13,556 nucleotides of DNA from Pseudomonadota bacterium (GTDB taxonomy: Bacteria; Pseudomonadota; Alphaproteobacteria; Paracaedibacterales; CAIULA01): the NCBI GenBank assembly GCA_021804455.1, contig JAJZHT010000015.1:1-13556 (forward strand). Reading direction: 5' to 3'. Position numbers and translations under genes: made by a program. This document shows, piece by piece, positions 1 to 6,270 of the stretch; positions within the stretch are counted from its first letter, which is position 1; every line of letters begins with the position of its first letter. Below the pieces are notes generated by a model. It ran no database searches. It saw only the letters and a list, made by a program, of their open reading frames with translations, and was not told where the DNA came from.

Positions 1-153
1 TATTCCTTCGCCAACGTTAACAGGTAGATAAGATAAAATTGTTTCGGATTCAATGCGTTGATTTCCTTTTATGGAAATATGGTGCAGGGTGGAATCGGCA
101 TAAAGAACAGAAGATGAAAATAGAAAGAAACAAAAAATAATTTTTTTAAGCAT
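1..153 (-). CDS. bamA: BamA outer-membrane assembly factor, N-terminal fragment (runs off the left edge)
   Basis: Only the first 51 codons are in the window, reading from ATG at 153 down to base 1. The translation opens with a typical signal peptide: two lysines at residues 3-4, a Phe/Ile/Leu-rich core, and a likely cleavage after VLYA (residue 19). It is followed by HISIKGNQRIESETILSYL, which is the start of a POTRA domain as found at the N-terminus of BamA. BamA is the beta-barrel component that inserts outer-membrane proteins; the POTRA domains lie in the periplasm. The gene begins 2 bp after the rseP stop, and rseP-bamA is the standard order in Proteobacteria, so the two are almost certainly co-transcribed. 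The barrel and the remaining POTRA domains lie outside the window. The short length limits certainty, but sequence and position agree. Confidence 0.88.
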   Translation of the reverse strand, partial: MLKKIIFCFFLFSSSVLYADSTLHHISIKGNQRIESETILSYLPVNVGEGI

Positions 154-155
154 TG

Positions 156-1283
156 TTAAAACCAACTCTTAAAGATGTGAAAAACTTTATAGCGTAACAA
201 ATCGTTCCAAGTCGCAAACAGCATGACGCTGCCCACAATTAAAAAACCAAGCAAAAATATATATTCCTGGGCTTTAGCTGACAAGGGTTTCCCTCTTATC
301 ATTTCGATAGCGCATAACAGGATGTGTCCCCCGTCCAACACAGGAATCGGTAATAAGTTGATGAGGGCAAGATTAATCGAGAGTAGGGCCATTAACCAAA
401 TGACAGAAGTTAAACCACTTTTGGTGCTTTGAGCTGCCATCTCACCAATTGACAAAATTCCCCCCAGTTCATGGGAACTGTGCTTTCCCGTGATGAGTCC
501 ATAGAGGCTTTGGAATGTTTCTAGGGTTAAATCCCAACTGATACAAATACCATGAACGATGGCCATAAAAGGATTATGAGAGATATAAATAGGGGCAGGC
601 GGCATAATTCCCAAACGTTTAATAGGCTTTTTTTCTTGCGTGGTGGGATCCATTTGATACAGAGATATTTTTTTATGCAAGATCTCGCCGTTTCTTTCAA
701 TCTCCAGCTCTATATCCTTTCCTACCGATTCTTGAATGATTCGGCGCAAGGTATAAAAATCTTTGACACTTTTTTGGTTGACTTTATGAATCGTATCTCC
801 CTCGACAATGCCGGATTGATCCGCCAGCATACCGGGTTCAACTTTAGCGATAACAGGGGCTAGGTGTGGCATTCCCTTGACCATAATGGTCAGGGACAAA
901 GCAACAATTGTAAAAAGAATGTTGGCTGCAGGGCCTGCAAAAGCCACAGCCATTCTTTGTAAGGGCGTTTTATTGTGTAGAGTATGAGATTTTTCCTGTT
1001 CGTCCAGTTGTAAACTCTCATCAGCCCGACCACTGCTGGGGTCGGCATCACCCAACATTTTAACATATCCACCCAAGGGAATCAGACTAAAACGCCACCG
1101 TGTTTGATGGCGATCTGTCCAACCTAATAATTCAGGGCCAAAACCGATGGAAAAGGTCGTTACTTTGACGCCATTGCGTCGTGCAATCAAGAAATGCCCA
1201 AGCTCATGAACAAAGACTAAAATGGTTAAAATAACCAGAAACGGCAATAAGTTTACGAGAATCCAAGACACAAAAAATTCCAT
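156..1283 (-). CDS. rseP: RseP site-2 (M50) intramembrane zinc metalloprotease
   Basis: This 375-residue protein is a site-2 intramembrane protease of the inner membrane. Family members cleave anti-sigma factors and remnant signal peptides. The zinc motif HELGH is at residues 26-30 in the first membrane segment. SLIPLGGYVKMLGD (66-79) is the family's conserved loop. FAGPAANILF (115-124) starts the second membrane segment. A PDZ domain follows at about 140-210 (ADQSGIVEGDTIHKVNQ). NLLPIPVLDGGH (309-320) supplies the third zinc ligand, Asp317. A last hydrophobic segment covers about 341-358. One PDZ-sized region is present, as in shorter alphaproteobacterial forms, where E. coli RseP has two. 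The ATG at 1283 has no Shine-Dalgarno in front of it. bamA follows after 2 bp. The usual upstream neighbours cdsA and dxr are absent here; a 640-bp spacer and divergent lpxI lie there instead. Confidence 0.96.
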   Translation of the reverse strand: MEFFVSWILVNLLPFLVILTILVFVHELGHFLIARRNGVKVTTFSIGFGPELLGWTDRHQTRWRFSLIPLGGYVKMLGDADPSSGRADESLQLDEQEKSHTLHNKTPLQRMAVAFAGPAANILFTIVALSLTIMVKGMPHLAPVIAKVEPGMLADQSGIVEGDTIHKVNQKSVKDFYTLRRIIQESVGKDIELEIERNGEILHKKISLYQMDPTTQEKKPIKRLGIMPPAPIYISHNPFMAIVHGICISWDLTLETFQSLYGLITGKHSSHELGGILSIGEMAAQSTKSGLTSVIWLMALLSINLALINLLPIPVLDGGHILLCAIEMIRGKPLSAKAQEYIFLLGFLIVGSVMLFATWNDLLRYKVFHIFKSWF

Positions 1284-1293
1284 TCAAACACAG

Positions 1294-1322
1294 ATTTTGA
1301 TTACGCTAGCATTTTCTGACAA
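1294..1322 (-). promoter_or_regulatory. Candidate sigma-70-type promoter for rseP-bamA
   Basis: On the minus strand there is TTGTCA (1322-1317) and CAAAAT (1299-1294), separated by 17 nt. They match the -35 consensus at 5 of 6 positions and the -10 consensus at 4 of 6. A transcript would start near 1287, only a few bases before the rseP ATG at 1283. That fits the lack of a Shine-Dalgarno and suggests a leaderless or near-leaderless message. In AT-rich DNA such matches arise by chance, so this is weak. Confidence 0.3.
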
Positions 1323-1404
1323 CAAAAACTAGATTTGGCTTGTTAATCCCTAAAAAAACTTACAACTTCTTTGCTGTTAACGTTTTGGGAAGGATTTTGG
1401 GGGT

Positions 1405-1572
1405 ATGATCAAGAATAACCTAGGTGATAGAGAACCCCTTTTTGAAATCAGAACAAAGGGCGATAAGAAAAATTTTGCCCACCGTTTTTGTAAGAAGGTG
1501 GGTATAGCCCCCCTCCCGTTTAGGGAGGCAGTGGGCGGGGGGTGGCAAAAAATGAAATTAACCTTTTGTTAA
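1405..1572 (+). CDS. Doubtful 55-residue ORF spanning two palindromes
   Basis: An ATG at 1405 opens a frame of 55 codons ending in TAA at 1570-1572. AAGGA lies about 11 nt upstream (1390-1394), a little far for a Shine-Dalgarno. The product would be basic, with a Gly-rich stretch (residues 44-47) encoded by the GC-rich palindrome; no family is recognised. Its stop codon falls in the left arm of the 15-bp inverted repeat. Most likely this is a chance frame through repeat DNA. An alternative is a small protein or a remnant into which a palindromic element was inserted in frame, as reported for Rickettsia palindromic elements. That comparison is inference only. Confidence 0.15.
   Translation: MIKNNLGDREPLFEIRTKGDKKNFAHRFCKKVGIAPLPFREAVGGGWQKMKLTFC
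1473..1550. repeat. GC-rich compound palindrome (possible REP/MITE-like element)
   Basis: Four nested or adjacent complementary pairs are visible. TTTTGCCCACC at 1473-1483 faces GGTGGCAAAA at 1541-1550 with one bulged C. CCCACC (1478-1483) can instead pair with GGTGGG (1497-1502). CCTCCC (1512-1517) pairs with GGGAGG (1523-1528) over a 5-nt loop. CCCCCC (1508-1513) can pair with GGGGGG (1537-1542). The block is strikingly GC-rich against an AT-rich surround. Near-terminal inverted repeats enclosing internal hairpins are typical of small dispersed palindromic elements. Whether it occurs elsewhere in the genome cannot be seen from this window. Confidence 0.55.
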
Positions 1573-1593
1573 TTTGGGTTAACAAAAGGTTAA
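1558..1593. repeat. Perfect 15-bp inverted repeat with 6-nt loop
   Basis: TTAACCTTTTGTTAA (1558-1572) and TTAACAAAAGGTTAA (1579-1593) are exact reverse complements separated by TTTGGG. As RNA it would form a long AT-rich stem-loop. On the plus strand no U-run follows. On the minus strand the right end runs into TTTCATTTTTT, so a terminator for leftward transcription is possible, although no gene ends there. Other readings are a dyad operator for the divergent rseP and lpxI operons, or part of the adjacent palindromic element. Confidence 0.6.
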
Positions 1594-1924
1594 AACGGCT
1601 CGCTTCCTAAAAAATCACCAATCATTCCCGTTCTACCATTCATAATTATAACCATTTTGTTTCCTTTTGCTTATTTTATTTACGAAAATCCAGGGTCAAC
1701 AGATCTAAAAAATCTTGACAATGAAAACTCTAGCTCTCAGAGAGTTTCTAAAAGGAACTTACTCAAAACCCCGCAGAAAACCTCCTTTTAAAAATTAGAT
1801 GCGTTTACCTTAATGAAAATTCTTTTAAAAGATTTTGGGCAAAAGCTTTGATTTTTGAAAAGACTTTCTTTTCTCATCTTCCTTAACTTATAGTAAGCCA
1901 AGAGTTTAGAGAATATCTAGAATT

Positions 1925-2719
1925 ATGGGTATTGCGCTTATTGCAGGAAAGGGGGATTTGCCGCGTCAAATCATCCAGGCATTCCAAGAACAACCCTTAT
2001 ATATTGTTGGTTTTAGGGGGCAAACACCTGTTGATCTTGCTCCTTCTTTAAAACTTTTTCCGATGGGGCATATAGGGGCTGTTTTAGAGTATCTTCATGA
2101 CAACCATGTTAAAAAAATTGTTTTAGCAGGGGCTTTGCGTCGACCCAGTTGGTCAGAACTTAGCCTGGATAAAACAGGGGCTCAATGGTTAAAAAAATTG
2201 GGCTGGAAGGCTTTGAAAGGTGATAATGACATTCTATCGGGTATTTTAAATCTTTTGGAAGGGGAAGGTTTCGAAATTTTAAAACCCAGTGATATTTTAA
2301 AAACTCTTATGGCTTCAGGAGGTTGCCGAACCCTTCTTCATCCTACAAAACAGGATCAACAAGACATTCAAAGAGGTGTTGCTGTTTTACAAGCTCTTTC
2401 GTCTCATGATGTCGGTCAGGCGATTGTCGTACAACAAGGGATGGTTTTGGGAATTGAAGCCGCTGAAGGGACAGCTTCTTTAATTAAGAGGTGTGGTGAT
2501 TTAAAACGACACGGTGGGGGAGGAGTTTTGGTTAAAATAGCCAAGACCCACCAAGATCAGCGGGTGGATTTGCCAACAATAGGGCTGGAAACGCTTTATC
2601 AGCTTAAAGAAGCAGGTTTTTTAGGCGTTGCAGTCAGTACCAGAACCACACAAATTCTTCAACAAGACGTTGTCATAGAAAAAGCTAACCAGCTGGGTTT
2701 ATTCATAATAGGGATTTAA
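1925..2719 (+). CDS. lpxI: LpxI, UDP-2,3-diacylglucosamine pyrophosphatase
   Basis: LpxI hydrolyses UDP-2,3-diacylglucosamine to lipid X and UMP in the cytoplasm. This is the fourth step of lipid A synthesis, done by LpxH in gammaproteobacteria and by LpxI in alphaproteobacteria. The protein has 264 residues, close to family length. It starts with the characteristic IALIAGKGDLP (3-13). KGDNDILSGI (98-107), EGTASLIKRC (181-190) and QDQRVDLPTIGLET (210-223) are conserved blocks of the C-terminal catalytic (DUF1009) domain. Asp215 in the last block probably corresponds to the aspartate shown to be essential in the Caulobacter enzyme; that match is from memory. The ATG at 1925 fits the family's N-terminus, though the Shine-Dalgarno is poor. 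lpxB, the next enzyme of the pathway, starts 9 bp after the stop, so the two form an operon. Confidence 0.95.
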   Translation: MGIALIAGKGDLPRQIIQAFQEQPLYIVGFRGQTPVDLAPSLKLFPMGHIGAVLEYLHDNHVKKIVLAGALRRPSWSELSLDKTGAQWLKKLGWKALKGDNDILSGILNLLEGEGFEILKPSDILKTLMASGGCRTLLHPTKQDQQDIQRGVAVLQALSSHDVGQAIVVQQGMVLGIEAAEGTASLIKRCGDLKRHGGGGVLVKIAKTHQDQRVDLPTIGLETLYQLKEAGFLGVAVSTRTTQILQQDVVIEKANQLGLFIIGI

Positions 2720-2728
2720 CACGTCTGT

Positions 2729-3898
2729 ATGAAACAACGAGTGATTTACATTATAGCAGGAGAAGCCTCAGGCGATTTTCTGGGGGCTCAGCTGATCCAA
2801 TCTCTTCATCAGCAAGCACCCGAGGCTATCTTGCGAGGAATTGGGGGGAACTTGATGACCCAACAAGGATTCAACAGTTTATTCCCGATGCACGAATTAT
2901 CGTTAATGGGGCTGGTTGAAATTTTACCCCATATTCCCCGTTTGTATCGTCGTATTCAAGAAACGGTTAAAGATATCATCAATCAGAAACCCGATGTTTT
3001 GGTCACCCTTGATTCACCAGGGTTTTGTCATCGGGTAGCCAAAGCGGCTAAGAAAAAACTTCCTAATCTTAAAGTTGTTCATTATGTTGCCCCCTCTGTT
3101 TGGGCGTGGAGACCCGGTCGGGCCAAAAAGATAGCCCAATGGGTTGACCACCTTTTAACGTTGTTCCCCTTTGAACCTTCCTATTTTACGGTTCATGGCT
3201 TGGCAACAACATTTGTGGGACATCCTCTTTTAGAACAATCGATCTATCCCGATGCAACGTTTCGTGGGCGGTATGGTATTGCTGACAGCGCTTTGGTATT
3301 GGTTTTGTTACCTGGAAGCCGTTTGGGAGAATTAAAAAGATTGTTGCTACCCTTTTGCCAAACAGCGGTTGCCTTATCAAGGGATTACCCTGATTTTCAC
3401 GTTATTGTTCCAACTTTGCCCTTCTTAGAACAACAGGTGAAACAGGCCTTAGATGCCACGGGATTACGCTATACACTGGTGACATCGCCTGTCGACAAAT
3501 ACGCAGCCTTTGCCGCGTCGGATCTGGCTTTGGCGGCCAGTGGCACAGTTTGCTTAGAACTAGCTTTAATGAATGTGCCTATGGTGATTGGCTATAAAGT
3601 TTCCTTTGTGACCTATGCACTATTAAAGCGGCTTGTTAGAACCAAGGTGATTTGCCTCATCAATATTTTGTTAAACAACAGGATCATTTCTGAACACATT
3701 CAGCACGATTGTACAGTCAAGGCCCTTAAAACATCTTTAGTGCAACTTTTGCAAGGACAGGGGGAGGTTCAAAAATGCTTTATGCAAAAAGCTATTCAAC
3801 TTTTAAAAAACCCTCAAGGCCAAAATCCCAGCCAAAAAGCAGCAGAGGTTATTTTGGCGGTGGCCGATGCAAAGACTGCCGATAGGAACGAGCTTTAG
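2729..3898 (+). CDS. lpxB: LpxB, lipid-A-disaccharide synthase
   Basis: LpxB (GT19 family) joins lipid X to UDP-2,3-diacylglucosamine, giving the tetra-acylated disaccharide of lipid A and UDP. It acts at the inner face of the cytoplasmic membrane. Its 389 residues match family length. Signature blocks appear in order: IIAGEASGDFLGAQLI (8-23), LDSPGFCHRVAK (95-106), YVAPSVWAWRPGRAKKI (119-135), FPFEP (146-150), FVGHPLLE (162-169), LLPGSRLGEL (193-202) and AASGTVCLELAL (269-280). It takes the product of lpxI directly upstream, 9 bp away. Its last 50 bp overlap the end of the transglycosylase gene on the other strand. The C-terminal tail after about residue 365 is the overlapping part and carries no known motif. 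Confidence 0.97.
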   Translation: MKQRVIYIIAGEASGDFLGAQLIQSLHQQAPEAILRGIGGNLMTQQGFNSLFPMHELSLMGLVEILPHIPRLYRRIQETVKDIINQKPDVLVTLDSPGFCHRVAKAAKKKLPNLKVVHYVAPSVWAWRPGRAKKIAQWVDHLLTLFPFEPSYFTVHGLATTFVGHPLLEQSIYPDATFRGRYGIADSALVLVLLPGSRLGELKRLLLPFCQTAVALSRDYPDFHVIVPTLPFLEQQVKQALDATGLRYTLVTSPVDKYAAFAASDLALAASGTVCLELALMNVPMVIGYKVSFVTYALLKRLVRTKVICLINILLNNRIISEHIQHDCTVKALKTSLVQLLQGQGEVQKCFMQKAIQLLKNPQGQNPSQKAAEVILAVADAKTADRNEL

Positions 3899-4538
3899 CA
3901 AAAGTTTTAATAAAAGTATTTTTGGATTTTCCAGAAAAAGGGACAACCCGAAAGAGGGGAGGGGAATTTTCTTCATAATCCTCAAATCTAACAAGTTTTT
4001 GTTTAGAATCGTGGGGGAGAGAAGCTGCCAAAGATTGTTGAATTTGGTTTACTTTTTGTAAGTATTTTTGATAATGGAAAGGGGTTTTGGAATGATAATA
4101 GGCCACAGCCTTACTCCAGGATTGATGGTGTTGATACAATTGTTTCAAATAACGTGCAGCATAGTCGATGTTAAATTCGGGATCCAAAGCCGCTGAAAGG
4201 TTAGGAAAAGCTTTGGGATGATGTTTAAGGTTAATTTGCATGCAACCGACATCAATATTGTGGATGCCTTTTTGATAGAAAGATTCAGCCAAACGAAGGG
4301 CTGTTTTTTTGTCAGGGCAATAAAAACCTCGCCCTTCAGCATGGATCGTCCATGGCCACGCCACTGTGTTGCTTTGGGTTTTGTATCCTGATTCGGTATA
4401 GGCAATGGATCGCAGCAGGTTGCAAGGAAGATCATAAGCCTTTTCGTAAGATGCAAAGAGATGATCCTCAACAGCCCAGGAAGATTCAAATAGGAAAGCG
4501 AAGAAAAGAATCCCCCGTAAGAAAAATTGTATCATCAA
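3849..4538 (-). CDS. Secreted SLT-family lytic transglycosylase
   Basis: The 229-residue protein has an N-terminal signal peptide (hydrophobic residues 4-17, likely cleavage near SWA, 20-22). A lysozyme-like SLT domain follows at about 27-165. The catalytic glutamate is probably Glu49 in YTESGY. AWPWTI (60-65), NIDVGCMQIN (94-103) and AVAYYHS (144-150) match the SLT fold of alphaproteobacterial lytic transglycosylases and VirB1-like proteins. The enzyme would cut peptidoglycan glycan strands in the periplasm, giving 1,6-anhydro ends. The C-terminal part (about 165-229) is basic and unrecognised. AAGAGG lies 9 nt before the first of two adjacent ATG codons, supporting the start at 4538. The 3' end overlaps lpxB by 50 bp; the 5' end is divergent from an exported protein of unknown function. 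It may serve wall turnover or assembly of an envelope-spanning machine; no secretion genes are in view. Confidence 0.88.
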   Translation of the reverse strand: MMIQFFLRGILFFAFLFESSWAVEDHLFASYEKAYDLPCNLLRSIAYTESGYKTQSNTVAWPWTIHAEGRGFYCPDKKTALRLAESFYQKGIHNIDVGCMQINLKHHPKAFPNLSAALDPEFNIDYAARYLKQLYQHHQSWSKAVAYYHSKTPFHYQKYLQKVNQIQQSLAASLPHDSKQKLVRFEDYEENSPPLFRVVPFSGKSKNTFIKTFAKARSYRQSLHRPPPK

Positions 4539-4641
4539 AAAAAACCTCTTTTTTAAAGGATAATCTTAAAGTTTTTATTTTTTATTAATAAAAAGAGTGC
4601 CATCTTAAAAAAGAGATCCAAAAAAACCTAAGGTCCCATCG
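4539..4641. promoter_or_regulatory. Divergent promoter region with a 16-bp AT palindrome
   Basis: This 103-bp spacer separates the start codons of the transglycosylase and the 540-residue exported protein, so both promoters should be in it. It contains a perfect palindrome, TTTTTATTAATAAAAA (4579-4594), about midway. Such a dyad could be a shared operator or simply AT-rich promoter DNA. TAAGG at 4629-4633 is a well-spaced Shine-Dalgarno for the rightward gene. The complement of 4545-4549 gives AGAGG for the leftward gene. No clear -35/-10 pair stands out. Confidence 0.45.
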
Positions 4642-6264
4642 ATGTTTTTTATGAGGAAAGTAGCCTCATTTTTAATTAGAACTGTTGTTAAAGTTACTCT
4701 TGGCTTCATTTTGTGCTTTTCAGAAGGAACGGCCCGTTTAACAGGGGATGAAGTACGCCAGATTGAATCAGAGTATCGGGCCTTTAAAGGATATGTGATC
4801 TCTGGATTGGTTCAGCAGCCCTGTAAAGCGGTTCAATTTATTTATTCTTTACAAGAACAATTACGAACCACCAAGGACAAACGTCTTCCGGAGAAAATTA
4901 GAGCTATCATCAGTGATGGAAGTGGTGTAGGAGGAATTCATGCAAAAAGAGCTCCTACTGCCGATGAACAAAAAATCATCATCCAAGCCCTTTGTCGATC
5001 CTATGACCATGGGGCTGTTTCTGAGGAGAGTTTGACAAACAGCGTAGATTCTAAGATGTTGGCACATCAACAAACTGTAAGAGACATCCTTCAAACATAT
5101 CAAACTTATAAAACGCGTTTGGTAAATTCAGATTTTCTTAAAGATCCACAAAGTTATGAAAATTTTTTGAAAACCTTCCCTCATTATCAGGAGCGTTTGA
5201 GTGGACTGAAACAGGCTGTTTCGATGGAAACACCTTGTTCTCATCCAACCTATCAAGATATTCAAAATTCGTTAAAATGGTTAAGCCAAGAGGATCAAAG
5301 AGAGGTTATCAAACAAGCTTACGCCTGGGGAGATCCTATCGTTTTTGAAAAAGCCAATCGTATCGTTCCTTCCCGCGATTATGTTATTAGTCTTTTGTGG
5401 ATTTATGATCAAAAACAAAATTTTAACCGTGATGATCATTTGATGGGAAAGGATGACTCTTTATTGGAAAAACATGTGGTTGGGCCTATTGTTGATTGGC
5501 GAACCAAGCAACCGGAGGCTTTTTTAGAGTTTTGGTGTGATTTTGAAACTTTGGGAAATGACCACCATACAGTTATTCAAAATACACAGAAAAAGCTTTT
5601 GGAGAAAGGACTTCGTTCTCTTGAGCGTATTGAATTTAAAAACATCCGTGAAATTCAAAAAGTTAAAGAAAACTCTTTTATTTTTGTTCCTAAACCCTAT
5701 CCTCCAACAGATTCACCAAAATTTCACATCCAGACTTATCCCCTTTATTTTAAAATTGATTTAGCAAAAGCCCTGATTGCGGATTTTCATATGGGGCAAA
5801 AAAAACCTTATGTCATTGTTACAGACTCGGATGTTGCTGCCGTCACCCATGAACAGTTATTTGATGCTATTACCTTGGATGAATTAGACAACCTAGGATA
5901 TGTTTTTGGTTCGGCAGGGGACGCAGAAGAGGAAAACAGCTTTGTTATGTATAAAGATATTCTTGTTAACATGCACTATGAAAAGGTTCTTAAACCCTGT
6001 TTAGACAGAAAGGCTCTAGAAAACCTTAATTCCAAAAAAGATGACATCAACACCCTGAAGATTTTGGAACAGCTTGTTTTTTCTCAATATACACCCTTTA
6101 AAGAAGCTGTGAGAAAACAGTACCGGCAGAATAAAGGACAGCGTTTTCCCTTTAAAAGAGAGGAAACAACAGGGAAACCCATGATTTTTCCAAAAAGCCA
6201 ATATGGCGTTCTAGGGGGGTATTCTAAGGAAGAAATGGGGTGTCTTAAAAAATGTCTTCTTTAA
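4642..6264 (+). CDS. Exported protein of unknown function with a DxD-type motif (possible glycosyltransferase)
   Basis: I do not recognise this 540-residue protein by family. The N-terminus has basic residues (Arg5, Lys6, Arg13, Lys17) and a hydrophobic stretch (about 14-25), consistent with a signal peptide or anchor. Cleavage near GTA (29-31) is possible; there is no lipobox. Residues 35-230 are mostly polar and look helical. Residues 245-440 are more ordered in pattern: LLWIYDQ (251-257), PIVDWRTKQPEAFLEFW (282-298), PLYFKIDLAKALI (367-379), YVIVTDSDV (390-398), LGYVFG (418-423) and EENSFVMYKD (430-439). A strand ending in DSD, preceded by a helix with Lys371/Asp373/Lys376, resembles GT-A glycosyltransferases that bind nucleotide sugar through DxD. 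That is inference. TAAGG lies 8 nt before the ATG at 4642; ATG at 4651 is an alternative. The stop is 6 bp from the convergent mfd stop. A host-directed effector is another possibility. Confidence 0.85.
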   Translation: MFFMRKVASFLIRTVVKVTLGFILCFSEGTARLTGDEVRQIESEYRAFKGYVISGLVQQPCKAVQFIYSLQEQLRTTKDKRLPEKIRAIISDGSGVGGIHAKRAPTADEQKIIIQALCRSYDHGAVSEESLTNSVDSKMLAHQQTVRDILQTYQTYKTRLVNSDFLKDPQSYENFLKTFPHYQERLSGLKQAVSMETPCSHPTYQDIQNSLKWLSQEDQREVIKQAYAWGDPIVFEKANRIVPSRDYVISLLWIYDQKQNFNRDDHLMGKDDSLLEKHVVGPIVDWRTKQPEAFLEFWCDFETLGNDHHTVIQNTQKKLLEKGLRSLERIEFKNIREIQKVKENSFIFVPKPYPPTDSPKFHIQTYPLYFKIDLAKALIADFHMGQKKPYVIVTDSDVAAVTHEQLFDAITLDELDNLGYVFGSAGDAEEENSFVMYKDILVNMHYEKVLKPCLDRKALENLNSKKDDINTLKILEQLVFSQYTPFKEAVRKQYRQNKGQRFPFKREETTGKPMIFPKSQYGVLGGYSKEEMGCLKKCLL

Positions 6265-6270
6265 AGGCTT

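Larger units (their letters stand above)
1284..1924. other. 640-bp divergent spacer between rseP and lpxI, palindrome-rich
   Basis: No gene of recognisable family lies here. The spacer holds a GC-rich block of nested inverted repeats (1473-1550), a perfect 15-bp inverted repeat (1558-1593), and a smaller pair, TAAAAGGA at 1749-1756 with TCCTTTTA at 1783-1790. A 7-bp pair, AAACTCT/AGAGTTT, is at 1725-1731 and 1741-1747. One 55-codon ORF crosses the first two structures and is listed separately with low confidence. From about 1600 to 1924 the sequence is AT-rich with no ORF, tRNA or clear promoter that I could identify. Promoters for both divergent operons must lie somewhere within this stretch. 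Confidence 0.7.

Noticed and set aside
552..863. 103-codon plus-strand ORF inside rseP.
   Set aside because: It is antisense to the rseP PDZ region, which has strong family motifs; no independent support.
1523..1544. G-run cluster that could form a G-quadruplex.
   Set aside because: The G-runs are better explained as arms pairing with the nearby C-runs, and two of the runs are contiguous. Not listed as a separate element.
1715..1720. Perfect TTGACA hexamer in the lpxI upstream spacer.
   Set aside because: No -10-like hexamer lies 16-18 nt downstream, and it is about 200 bp before lpxI.
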